Of a DNA stretch of 64,000 nucleotides, positions 1-8,094 are shown in pieces. Made by a program: the position numbers and the translations under genes. The notes beneath the pieces were generated by a model. It was given only the letters and a program-made list of their open reading frames with translations. It searched no databases and had not been told where the DNA came from. The stretch lies in contig CAZGAQ010000027.1 in assembly GCA_964523405.1 (NCBI GenBank), forward strand, positions 1-64,000, given 5' to 3'. This DNA comes from CAZGAQ01 sp964523405 (lineage in GTDB: Bacteria > Planctomycetota > Phycisphaerae > UBA1845 > Fen-1342). Numbering within the stretch: the first letter of the stretch is position 1; each line of letters opens with the position of its first letter.

Positions 1-169
1 GGCAGGTGGCGGGGGACACGTGATGAGGGGAGCGTGAGGGCGGGCGGCGGTGGGCGCTCCAGGACGGTTGCGGGGGGTGGCGGTGGGGGCAGAATAGAAG
101 GAGGTGGGGGTTTGGGGTACACTTCGGCCGGCAGCGAGGGTCTGCCGTTAGTCGCTCACGGAGTGACGG

Positions 170-1330
170 ATGAAGATTCATGAGTATCAGGCGCGGGCGT
201 TGTTGCAGGCGGCCGGGATTCCGGTGCCGCCGAGTGAGGTGCTGGATACGGCCGAGCAGGCGCGCGGGGCGTTCCGGCGGTTGGGGGCGGAAACGGTGGT
301 GCTGAAGGCCCAGGTGCACGCGGGCGGGCGGGGCAAGGCTGGCTACGTGAAGCTGGTCAGCTCGGCGAATGACGCATTCGCGCACGCCAGTCGGATGTTC
401 GCGAATCCGATGGTCTCGCGGCAGACGGGGCCGGAGGGAATTCGGGTCCGTAAGCTGCTGATGGCGCCGGCGGTGGACATCAGCAAGGAGTACTACCTGG
501 GGGTAGTCGTGGACCGGGCGCGGCGGACGCCGGTGCTGATGGCCAGTAGCGAGGGTGGGGTGGAGATTGAGGAGGTCGCCGCGCGCCATCCGGACGCGAT
601 CAAGAAGGCTTGGTTCCATCCGCACTTGGGGCTCTTGCCGTTCCAGGCGAAGGCGCTGGCGTCGGCGATCGGGCTGACGGGGCACGCGCACCAGCACGCG
701 GCCGACATCATGTTGAAGCTGGCGCGGCTGTTCGTGGAGAAGGATTGCTCGCTGGCGGAGATCAATCCGCTGGTCGAGACGCCGACGGGCGAGATTCTGG
801 CGATCGACGCGAAGTTCAATTTTGATGACAACGCGCTGGCGCGGCATGCGGACATCCAGGCGATGTTCGACGCGACGGAGGAAAACCCGGCCGAACTGCG
901 GGCGAAGGAATGGGAGCTGAGCTACATCGCGCTGGACGGGAGCATCGGGTGCCTGGTAAACGGGGCGGGGCTGGCGATGGCGACGATGGACATCATCAAG
1001 CTGCACGGCGGGCAGCCGGCGAACTTCCTGGACGTCGGCGGCAGCGTGCGGCCGGAGGGGGCGGTTGAGGCGTTCAAGATTATTCTGTCCGATCCAAAGG
1101 TGAAGGCTGTGCTGGTGAACATCTTCGGCGGCATCGCCAAGTGCGACGTGATTGCTGACGCATTGATCAAGGCGGCGCGGGAGATCGGCTTCACCGTGCC
1201 GGTGGTGGTGCGTCTCGAAGGCACCAATGTTGATCAGGCGCGGCAAATGCTGAAGGAGGCCGCGATCCCGCAATTGCAGCCGGCGGTGGATCTGACGGAC
1301 GCGGCGAAGCGGGTGTGCGCGGCGGTGTGA
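170..1330 (+). CDS. sucC: Succinyl-CoA ligase (ADP/GDP-forming) beta subunit
   Basis: This 386-residue protein has the normal SucC length. It opens with MKIHEYQAR, the usual start of the ATP-grasp domain, followed by the nucleotide-binding stretch AGGRGKAGYV. The C-terminal CoA-ligase domain carries NIFGGIAKCDVIA. With the alpha subunit it interconverts succinyl-CoA and succinate with ATP or GTP formation in the TCA cycle. An SD-like GGAGTGACGG precedes the ATG. The usual partner sucD is not downstream: hldE follows on the same strand about 125 nt later. sucD must lie upstream of the window or elsewhere. Confidence 0.95.
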   Translation: MKIHEYQARALLQAAGIPVPPSEVLDTAEQARGAFRRLGAETVVLKAQVHAGGRGKAGYVKLVSSANDAFAHASRMFANPMVSRQTGPEGIRVRKLLMAPAVDISKEYYLGVVVDRARRTPVLMASSEGGVEIEEVAARHPDAIKKAWFHPHLGLLPFQAKALASAIGLTGHAHQHAADIMLKLARLFVEKDCSLAEINPLVETPTGEILAIDAKFNFDDNALARHADIQAMFDATEENPAELRAKEWELSYIALDGSIGCLVNGAGLAMATMDIIKLHGGQPANFLDVGGSVRPEGAVEAFKIILSDPKVKAVLVNIFGGIAKCDVIADALIKAAREIGFTVPVVVRLEGTNVDQARQMLKEAAIPQLQPAVDLTDAAKRVCAAV

Positions 1331-1454
1331 GGGGCGCGTGGCGAAGTACGCGAAGTGTGGGATTTGAGCAGCGGTCGATGCGGTGCGCGTGGCGTGGGGG
1401 TGGCGCGGGAGATCACGCGGCGCTGCGCGTGGTCCGGCCCAGTCGAGGTGTGAT

Positions 1455-2957
1455 TTGCCGCAGCAATTGCTTTCGATTGTCGAGACGTTTCCCAGTCGCC
1501 GTATTCTGCTGGTCGGCGACTTCATGCTAGACCGGTACATTTTCGGGGATGCCGAGCGGATCAGTCCGGAGGCGCCGGTGCCGGTGCTGCGGGTGATCGA
1601 GCGGCAGGACCGGGTGGGCGGGGCCGGGTCGGTGGCGCTGAACATCGCGGCGCTGGGGGCGGGCGTGACGTGTTTCGGCCTCCTGGGCAAGGACTCGTTT
1701 GGCGACCAGGTGGAGAAGGCACTGGGCGCGGCTGGGTGCGATACGGGCGGGTTGTTGCGCGTGACGGATCGGCCGACGATCACCAAAACGCGGCTGGTGG
1801 GTTTGGCGGAACATCGGCACCGGCAGCAGATCATTCGCGTGGATGACGAGGTGATTCGGCCGGTGTCGGGGCAGGCGGCGACGGCGCTGGTGCGGAAGAT
1901 TTTGGCGGCGCTGCCGAAAGCGGATGTGGTGTGCCTGGAGGATTACGGCAAGGGCGTGCTGTCGCCGGAGCTGTGCAGCCGGGTGATCGCGGCGGCGCGG
2001 GAGAAGGGCAAGCCGGTTTTCGTGGATCCGGCGCGGCACACGTGGGAGAACTATGCGGGGGCGTCGGTGCTGACGCCGAATCGGCGCGAGCTGGAGCTGG
2101 GTCACGGCGGGACGCTGGCGGATGGCGAACTCGAGGCGGCCGGTCAGGAGCTGCTGGCGAAGTGGGATCTGCAGGCGCTGCTGGTGACGCTGGGGCGGGA
2201 CGGGGCGCTGCTGGTGCGGCGGGACGGGACAGCACAGCGTTTTTCGACGGTGCCGCGGGCGGTGTATGACAATACCGGCGCGGGCGACGCGGTGCTGGCA
2301 ATGGCGGCCGTCGCGGCGGCGGCGGGGGCGACGCTGGAACAGGCCACCGTGCTGGCGAACATCGCGGGCGGGCTGGAGGTGGGCAAGTTCGGCTGCGTGC
2401 CGGTGACGCGGGAGGAGGTCGAGCAGGAGTTGCGGCACGATGCGGGACGGGGGCGCGGAAAGATCCGGCAAGCGGCTGAACTGCGTGGCGAGCTGGACGC
2501 GCGCCGCCAGCGTGGCGAGACGGTGGTGTTTACCAACGGGTGTTTCGACATTCTGCACCCCGGGCACATCGAGCTCCTGGAGAAATCCAAGGCGCTGGGC
2601 AGCGTGCTGGTGGTGGGCGTCAACAGCGACGCGTCCGTGCGCACACTGGGCAAGGGCGACGATCGGCCGGTCCGCACGCAGGCGGATCGGTGCCGCATGC
2701 TGGCGGCGTTGGAGTGCGTGGACTACGTGACGGTGTTCGACGAGCCGGATCCGGGGCGGCTGATCGCGCAGCTCGGGCCGGACGTGCTGGTGAAGGGCTC
2801 GGATTGGGCGGGCAGGGGTGTGATCGGGCAGGACACGGTCGAGGCGCGCGGGGGTCGGGTGGTGCTGGTGGACCTGGTCGAAGGCTATAGTACGACGAAC
2901 GAACTGGAGAGGATCCGCCGGCTGTGCCCGGCGCCGGTGGCCAACAAGGTGTCATGA
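1455..2957 (+). CDS. hldE: Bifunctional heptose-7-phosphate kinase / heptose-1-phosphate adenylyltransferase
   Basis: The N-terminal half is a PfkB/ribokinase-type kinase (GDFMLDRYIFGDAERISPEAPVPV near the start, DNTGAGDAVLA as the anion-hole and catalytic Asp motif). The C-terminal third is a nucleotidyltransferase with TNGCFDILHPGH. This is the HldE architecture of about 500 residues. It makes ADP-heptose for the LPS inner core. A TTG at 1455 is preferred as start because homologous sequence begins there. The frame stays open upstream to 1383, but that extension is Arg/Gly-rich and unlike the family. Its TGA stop overlaps the ATG of gmhA, so the two genes are translationally coupled. Confidence 0.93.
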   Translation: MPQQLLSIVETFPSRRILLVGDFMLDRYIFGDAERISPEAPVPVLRVIERQDRVGGAGSVALNIAALGAGVTCFGLLGKDSFGDQVEKALGAAGCDTGGLLRVTDRPTITKTRLVGLAEHRHRQQIIRVDDEVIRPVSGQAATALVRKILAALPKADVVCLEDYGKGVLSPELCSRVIAAAREKGKPVFVDPARHTWENYAGASVLTPNRRELELGHGGTLADGELEAAGQELLAKWDLQALLVTLGRDGALLVRRDGTAQRFSTVPRAVYDNTGAGDAVLAMAAVAAAAGATLEQATVLANIAGGLEVGKFGCVPVTREEVEQELRHDAGRGRGKIRQAAELRGELDARRQRGETVVFTNGCFDILHPGHIELLEKSKALGSVLVVGVNSDASVRTLGKGDDRPVRTQADRCRMLAALECVDYVTVFDEPDPGRLIAQLGPDVLVKGSDWAGRGVIGQDTVEARGGRVVLVDLVEGYSTTNELERIRRLCPAPVANKVS

Positions 2958-3520
2958 TGTCGCGGGACTGGCTGGCCGTACTCGAGGAACACCGGCACGT
3001 CGTGGACGGGCTGGCGGAGCAGGCGGAGGTGCTGGAGGGCATCGTGGCGGTGCTGGTGGATGCCCTGCGGCGCGGGCGGCGCGTGTACACGTTCGGCAAC
3101 GGCGGGAGTGCGGCCGACGCGCAGCACATTGCGTGCGAGCTCTTGGGGCGATTCAAACGGCAGCGGCGGGCGCTGCCGGTCATGGCGCTGAGCACGGACA
3201 CGTCCACGCTGACGGCGATCGCGAACGACTACCGGTACGAGGACGTTTTTGCGCGGCAACTCGAGGGGCTGGTGCAGGCGGGGGACGTGGTGTGGGCGCT
3301 GTCGACGAGCGGGAACTCACCGAACGTGCTGGCGGCGCTGAACGTGGCGCAGGCCCAGGGCGCGACCATCGTCGGTTTCAGCGGGCAGACGGGGGGCAAG
3401 ATGGCGGCGCAGTGCCGGTATCTGTTCCGCGCGCCGCACACTTCGAGCGATCGGATTCAGGAAGCGCACCTGCTGGCGTACCACTACGTCTGCGAGCGGG
3501 TGGAAGCGCTGTTCGCGTAG
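2954..3520 (+). CDS. gmhA: Phosphoheptose isomerase (sedoheptulose-7-phosphate isomerase)
   Basis: A SIS-domain protein of 188 residues. It contains FGNGGSAADAQHIACELLGRF, then ALSTDTS and STSGNSPNVL, which bind the phosphosugar. It catalyses the first step of ADP-heptose synthesis, feeding HldE directly upstream. The ATG at 2954 overlaps the hldE stop (ATGA) and has AAGGTG upstream. A second ATG follows at 2957. The C-terminus ends in the usual EAHLLAYHYVCERVE helix. Confidence 0.93.
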   Translation: MMSRDWLAVLEEHRHVVDGLAEQAEVLEGIVAVLVDALRRGRRVYTFGNGGSAADAQHIACELLGRFKRQRRALPVMALSTDTSTLTAIANDYRYEDVFARQLEGLVQAGDVVWALSTSGNSPNVLAALNVAQAQGATIVGFSGQTGGKMAAQCRYLFRAPHTSSDRIQEAHLLAYHYVCERVEALFA

Positions 3521-3565
3521 CTCCGCCGCGGGGCCCGGCCCGCCGTGTCACGAACCCCGGGGGGC

Positions 3566-4855
3566 TTACATGTCCCGTTCATCGCCCTCTTTGCGCTGGA
3601 TGTCCGCCCCGAGGGAACGGAGCTTCTCGTCGAACTTACAGTAGCCGCGGTCCAGGTGGTAGATGCGGTTGACGCGCGTTGTGCCGCGGGCCGACAGGCC
3701 GGCGAGCACGAGGGCCGCGGAGGCCCGCAGATCGCTGGCCATCACGGGGGCCCCGACCAGGCGTTTCACGCCTTCGACGATGACGGTGGGGCCCTCCTTG
3801 CGGAGGTGGGCGCCCATGCGGTTGAGCTCGGCAACGTGCAGAAAGCGGTCGGGGAAGATTTTCTCGGTGACGATACTGTTGCCGTCGGCGAGGCAGAGCA
3901 GCGCCATAAGCTGGGCCTGCAGGTCGGTGGGGAAACCGGGGAACGGTTGCGTCGTGACGTCGACGGGCTCGAGGCGCCGGGCGGAGGAGACCATCGCGCC
4001 GCCGTCCTTGCCCTTTTCCACAAGCACGCCGATCGCGGACAGGCGGTCGACGAACGCCATCAGGTGATCCAGCCGCGCGTTCTCGAGCGTCACCTCGCCG
4101 TTGGTGATGGCGGCGGCGACCATCAGCGTGCCGGCCTCGATGCGGTCGGGGATGATGGCGTACTCGCAGCCGTGGAGCTCCTTGACACCTTCGACCACGA
4201 TGCGCGGTGTGCCCTGACCGGTGATCGAGGCGCCGCACTTGTTGAGAAAGTTGGCGAGATCGACGACCTCAGGCTCGCACGCGGCCATCTCGATAACGGT
4301 GGTGCCCTCGGCCAGCGTTGCGGCCATCATGGCGTTGCCCGTGCCGAGAACCGTGGAGCCGAAGGGGCCGCCGAGGAACATCTCGCGGCCGCGGAGGCGC
4401 TTGGCCTTGGCGATAATGTCGCCGCTGACGAGGTCGATCTCGGCGCCGAGGTTTTGCATGGCGCGGAGGTGGATGTCGACGGGGCGGTCGCCGATGGCGC
4501 AGCCGCCGGGCATGGAGACCTGGGCGGTGTGGCGCTTGGCGAGCAGGGGCCCGAGCACGCAGATCGACGCGCGCATCTTGCGGACGATGTCGTACTCGGC
4601 CTTGCAGTTCATTTCGTCGCGGGCAATGAGACGCATGGAACCGTCGCTGCGGCGTTCCACGTCCACGCCCAGCTTGATGAGCAGTTCGGCGAGGAACCCC
4701 ACGTCACTGACGTTGGGGATGTCGTGGAGGATGATCTCCCCTTCGCACAGAATCGACGCGGCCATGATCGGCAGGGCAGCGTTCTTGGCGCCGTCCACGC
4801 GGACCTTGCCGCGGAGCCGCGCGCCACCGGTGATTTCGAAAAACGGCAGTCCCAC
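3566..4855 (-). CDS. murA: UDP-N-acetylglucosamine 1-carboxyvinyltransferase
   Basis: A 429-residue EPSP-synthase-fold protein. It shows the substrate motif VDGAKNAALPIMAA near the N-terminus and the active-site loop with the fosfomycin-target cysteine in MPGGCAIGDRPVDIH. It transfers enolpyruvate from PEP to UDP-GlcNAc, the first committed step of peptidoglycan synthesis. The GTG start at 4855 is preceded by AAGGAGGACACC, an excellent ribosome-binding site. An upstream in-frame ATG at 4903 lies inside prmC and would add about 16 unrelated residues. It lies 11 nt downstream of prmC, which suggests co-transcription. Confidence 0.95.
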   Translation of the reverse strand: MGLPFFEITGGARLRGKVRVDGAKNAALPIMAASILCEGEIILHDIPNVSDVGFLAELLIKLGVDVERRSDGSMRLIARDEMNCKAEYDIVRKMRASICVLGPLLAKRHTAQVSMPGGCAIGDRPVDIHLRAMQNLGAEIDLVSGDIIAKAKRLRGREMFLGGPFGSTVLGTGNAMMAATLAEGTTVIEMAACEPEVVDLANFLNKCGASITGQGTPRIVVEGVKELHGCEYAIIPDRIEAGTLMVAAAITNGEVTLENARLDHLMAFVDRLSAIGVLVEKGKDGGAMVSSARRLEPVDVTTQPFPGFPTDLQAQLMALLCLADGNSIVTEKIFPDRFLHVAELNRMGAHLRKEGPTVIVEGVKRLVGAPVMASDLRASAALVLAGLSARGTTRVNRIYHLDRGYCKFDEKLRSLGADIQRKEGDERDM

Positions 4856-4866
4856 GGTGTCCTCCT

Positions 4867-5781
4867 TCAGGCGCTCTGCGCGCAGGCGGCCGCGGCGCGG
4901 CACAGGTGCAGCACGCGCTCGTGGCCGGCGTGATCGCGATACGTCGTGACGTTGGCCCAGGGTGTGGCGTCCAGGGCGGCGCGCACGCGCGGGGCGTGGT
5001 CGAAAGCGAGTTCGATCAACAGATGGCCGCCCGGCCGCAGGTAGGCGGGGGCGACCGCCAGGATGCGGCGGATGACGTCGAGTCCGTCCGGCCCGGCGAA
5101 CAGGGCGGCCGCCGGTTCAAAATGGCGGACGTGGGGGTCGACCGGGGCGCCCTGCGTGGCGACGTAGGGCGGGTTGCTGAGGATCGCGTCGAACTGCGTC
5201 GGTGCTCCCGTGGCGTCCGTCCAGGGCTCGAAGAGGTCGCCGGTGCGGAAGTCGATGCGCGCGGCCACAGCGTGGCATTCTGCGTTGCGGCGCGCCACGG
5301 CGAGGGCAGCGGCGGAGATATCGCTGGCGGCCACATGCGCTTCCGGCAGGTGCCGCGCGAGGCTGACGGCGATGCAACCGCTGCCGGTGCCCAGATCGAG
5401 GAGACTCGTCAGCGTGCCCGGCTCCTTGCGGGCGAGGGCGATGGTGCGCTCGACGAGGATTTCGGTCTCGGGACGCGGGATGAGCACGTCGGCGGTGACT
5501 TCGAAGGAGAGCGAGAAGAACTCCTTGCGGCCGACGAGATACGCGATGGGGCGGCCGGTCGCGGCTTCCTTGACGAGCTCGCGGAACCGGGCGCGGACGG
5601 GTTCGGCGGGGACCTGGTCGAAGGCGGTGTAGAGCTGGATGCGCTGGCAGCCCATGGCGTGCGCGAGGAGGATCTCGGCGCAGAGGCGGGGGGCTTCGAT
5701 GCGGCTGCGCTGGAAGTACTCCTGCGTCCAGCTCAGCAAACGCGTGACGGTCCAGGGGGCATCCGGCCCGGCCTCACTCAT
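4867..5781 (-). CDS. prmC: Peptide chain release factor N5-glutamine methyltransferase
   Basis: A class I SAM methyltransferase of 304 residues. It has the PrmC N-terminal helical domain, the SAM-binding LLDLGTGSGCIAVSLA and the catalytic NPPY in ILSNPPYVA. The linker IPRPETEILVE is typical of the family. It methylates the Gln of the GGQ motif of release factors. The ATG at 5781 fits family length. The frame continues upstream to 6189 but that part is low-complexity. murA follows after 11 nt. Confidence 0.93.
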   Translation of the reverse strand: MSEAGPDAPWTVTRLLSWTQEYFQRSRIEAPRLCAEILLAHAMGCQRIQLYTAFDQVPAEPVRARFRELVKEAATGRPIAYLVGRKEFFSLSFEVTADVLIPRPETEILVERTIALARKEPGTLTSLLDLGTGSGCIAVSLARHLPEAHVAASDISAAALAVARRNAECHAVAARIDFRTGDLFEPWTDATGAPTQFDAILSNPPYVATQGAPVDPHVRHFEPAAALFAGPDGLDVIRRILAVAPAYLRPGGHLLIELAFDHAPRVRAALDATPWANVTTYRDHAGHERVLHLCRAAAACAQSA

Positions 5782-6018
5782 GGCGCGCACTATAGCGTTT
5801 GGGGCCCAAGCTGACGAGGTGGCCGCAGGGCGTGGGGCTGATAATGCGGGGCTGCGGGCCGCCGGGTGGGATGGTGGCAGAACCGCTTGCTTTGTGGCCC
5901 CGCGGCGGCTAAAACGTGGGGCACCGGCTCGACAAGTCGGCCCGGAAATCCGAATGGTCGCGCGGGCGTGCGCGTCCAGCGGTGGGTCGGGCTCAGGAGC
6001 CGCGGAACGGAGTTGCGG

Positions 6019-6414
6019 ATGGCGGACGCTCCGGTGAGTATCCGGGACGTGGACGGCGTGGGCGTCGTAAGTTTCCGCGACCAGTCCATGCTGGACGCGA
6101 ACACGGTCGAGGCTGTGGGCGCGGAACTGAGTTCCCTGTTTGAGCCCGCGCCGCAGCGTGGCATCGTGCTCGATTTCACCAACGTGCAATTTCTCTCCTC
6201 GCCCGCGCTGAGCATGCTGCTCAATCTGCGGCGCCGGGCGGACCAGGCGCGCTGCGAAGTCGTGCTCTGCGGTCTACGGACCGATATCGCACGCCTGTTC
6301 CGGATCACAAAGCTGGATAAGTTGTTTGTTTTTTATCCGACGACGGTCGAGGCGCTCGCGCGCTGGGCACGCCCCCCGACGGACCAAAGCCCCCCGGCTG
6401 CACAGCCGATGTAA
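6019..6414 (+). CDS. STAS-domain protein (anti-sigma factor antagonist-like)
   Basis: A 131-residue protein that is essentially one STAS domain: VSIRDVDGVGVVSF, then GIVLDFTNVQFLSSPALSMLLNL, then CGLRTDIARLFRITKLDKLF. The SSPALS loop occupies the place of the phosphorylatable Ser of SpoIIAA/RsbV proteins. Such proteins bind anti-sigma kinases or act as partner-switch and stressosome components. No cognate kinase or sigma factor is adjacent. A second, divergent STAS gene follows after 7 nt, so the two are probably translated from one message. The ATG at 6019 is chosen because the conserved domain starts right after it. Confidence 0.82.
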   Translation: MADAPVSIRDVDGVGVVSFRDQSMLDANTVEAVGAELSSLFEPAPQRGIVLDFTNVQFLSSPALSMLLNLRRRADQARCEVVLCGLRTDIARLFRITKLDKLFVFYPTTVEALARWARPPTDQSPPAAQPM

Positions 6415-6421
6415 CTCACAT

Positions 6422-6823
6422 ATGTCACACACTCCGTACCAGGCCGTACAGCTACGGACGTCTGATGGTGTGCTCGTGCTCTCCGTCGCGGCGGGCCAAC
6501 TGGCCAGCATCGAGACGGTTTCGCGATTTGAGCGCGAGCTGCGCCAACTCACCCGGGAACGCGATGAGAACCGCTGGCTCATCGATTTCGGGAACACGAC
6601 GTTTTTCATCACCCCCGCGGTCAACACGCTGCTGCTGGTGCTGCGCACCCTGCGGGAGCGCGGCGGCAAACTCGTGCTCACCGGCGTGTCCCAGGACGTG
6701 CGCTACGTTCTCGGACTCATGCGCGTCGACCGGGTGATCACGATCAGCCCGAGCATCTCCTGTGCCATGGCCGAGCTTGGCGGCATCGGGGACGCGGCGG
6801 CCGGCGCGGCCGGCGCGGGCTGA
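6422..6823 (+). CDS. Second STAS-domain protein, likely lacking the phospho-acceptor serine
   Basis: A 133-residue protein with the STAS pattern RTSDGVLVLSVA, WLIDFGNTTFFITPAVNTLLLVL, GGKLVLTGVSQDVRYVLGLMRVDRVI. Where family members usually have a phospho-Ser, this one reads FFITPAVNT, so it may be non-phosphorylatable or use Thr. The C-terminus is a Gly/Ala-rich tail. It lies 7 nt behind the first STAS gene. The pair may work as a heterodimer or as two modules of a partner switch. That is inference from adjacency only. Confidence 0.75.
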   Translation: MSHTPYQAVQLRTSDGVLVLSVAAGQLASIETVSRFERELRQLTRERDENRWLIDFGNTTFFITPAVNTLLLVLRTLRERGGKLVLTGVSQDVRYVLGLMRVDRVITISPSISCAMAELGGIGDAAAGAAGAG

Positions 6824-6896
6824 TTCTGCGTCGCATACCAGCGCGGCGTCTGCTGATGTCCGGCTCGCACGGCGGGCGTGTGAGTGGGGGGTCTGC

Positions 6897-7931
6897 TCAG
6901 AACAGGGTCAGTTGGCGCGGCGCCGGGGGAGTCGGGGGCGTCACCGGTTGCCATGTTGGTCCGCTGTTGAGGCCGAGCCGCGTGGCCGTGGTTTCGAACA
7001 GGCGGGCGACGCTTTCCCAGTAGGGGCCGTAGCCTTCCATGCGATAGCCGAGGCGCGGATCGTTCAGCCGCCCGCCATGCGTGTCTCGAATGCGGGCCTC
7101 CACGCGGGCGGCTACCTCGGGCAGGGCGCGACGCAACCGGGCGAGGAAGACGTCGGCCACGGTGCCTGGCAGGCGGACGGGCGTATAGTTGGCATGCGTC
7201 GCCCCGGCGGCGGCCGCACGCGTGAGTACGGCGGGGACCTCCCGATCCGTGAGTCCGGGGATGATGGGGGCGAGCAGGACGCCGGCGGGGATGCCCGCGG
7301 CGCGCAGCGTCTGCAGGGCGGCAAAGCGACGGCTGGGCGGTGGGGCGCCGGGCTCGAGTGTGCGGGCGAGCGTGTCGTCAGCCATGGTGACACTGAGCCA
7401 GACCTCGCAGCCGGCGCGGCGCTGGAGCTCCGCCAGCAAGTCGAGATCGCGCGTGACGAGGTCGGACTTGGTGACAATGCCGACGGGATTGGCGTGCGCG
7501 ACACACACGGCGAGGCACTGGCGCGTCAGTTCGTAGCGATCTTCGAGCGGCTGGTAGCAGTCCGTGACACTGCCGAAGGCGATGGGTTCGCGCCTCCACT
7601 TCGGTCGGCGCAGGGCCGTTTCCAGCAGTTGCGGGGCGTTGGTCTTGACGATGAGCTGCGCGTCGAAGTCGGAGCCGGCGCCCAGGCCGAGATATTCGTG
7701 TGTGCAGCGCGCGAAGCAATAGGCGCAGGCGTGGCGACAGCCGCGGTACGGGTTGAGCGACCAGGCGTAGGGGATGTCGGGACTGTCGTTGTGGGTGAGG
7801 ATGGAGCGGGCGGGCTCCTCGTGCACCGTGCCGGTCACGCGCGGGGGGGCGCCGGTCCACTCGCACCGTGCGGCGACGAAGGGATTGGGGGGATTATCGA
7901 CCCGGTCCGGGGCTGGTCCGGCGGCGTGCAT
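6897..7931 (-). CDS. Radical SAM protein, PA0069/Rv2578c family (spore photoproduct lyase-like)
   Basis: A 344-residue protein with the radical SAM cluster motif CRHACAYC (Cys65, Cys69, Cys72) inside NPYRGCRHACAYCFARCTHEY, the hallmark of the PA0069/Rv2578c group. Downstream are FGSVTDCYQPLE and LLAPIIPGLTD, also typical. The substrate is unknown; the family is distantly related to spore photoproduct lyase. The protein ends in RQLTLF, matching the beta sliding clamp-binding consensus QL(S/D)LF, which hints at work on DNA. It is a single gene on the minus strand, convergent with the STAS pair. Confidence 0.83.
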   Translation of the reverse strand: MHAAGPAPDRVDNPPNPFVAARCEWTGAPPRVTGTVHEEPARSILTHNDSPDIPYAWSLNPYRGCRHACAYCFARCTHEYLGLGAGSDFDAQLIVKTNAPQLLETALRRPKWRREPIAFGSVTDCYQPLEDRYELTRQCLAVCVAHANPVGIVTKSDLVTRDLDLLAELQRRAGCEVWLSVTMADDTLARTLEPGAPPPSRRFAALQTLRAAGIPAGVLLAPIIPGLTDREVPAVLTRAAAAGATHANYTPVRLPGTVADVFLARLRRALPEVAARVEARIRDTHGGRLNDPRLGYRMEGYGPYWESVARLFETTATRLGLNSGPTWQPVTPPTPPAPRQLTLF

Positions 7932-8094
7932 ACCCGGATGATATTCGCTTTTTGTTAGGATGACAAGGGCGGCCGCTGCGGCGGGGTTGCCCGGGGATCA
8001 TCGCGCCGGCCAAACAAGCCACGGGGCTGCGGCGCGCGGTGCCACCCGCTCCAAGTCCACGCGCGTTCCGGTTCGTCGACCGCGTCCTGGGGCC

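Noticed and set aside
3545..4933. A 462-codon plus-strand frame opposite murA
   Set aside because: murA has full family motifs; the antisense frame is a shadow rich in Asp/Glu/Gly.
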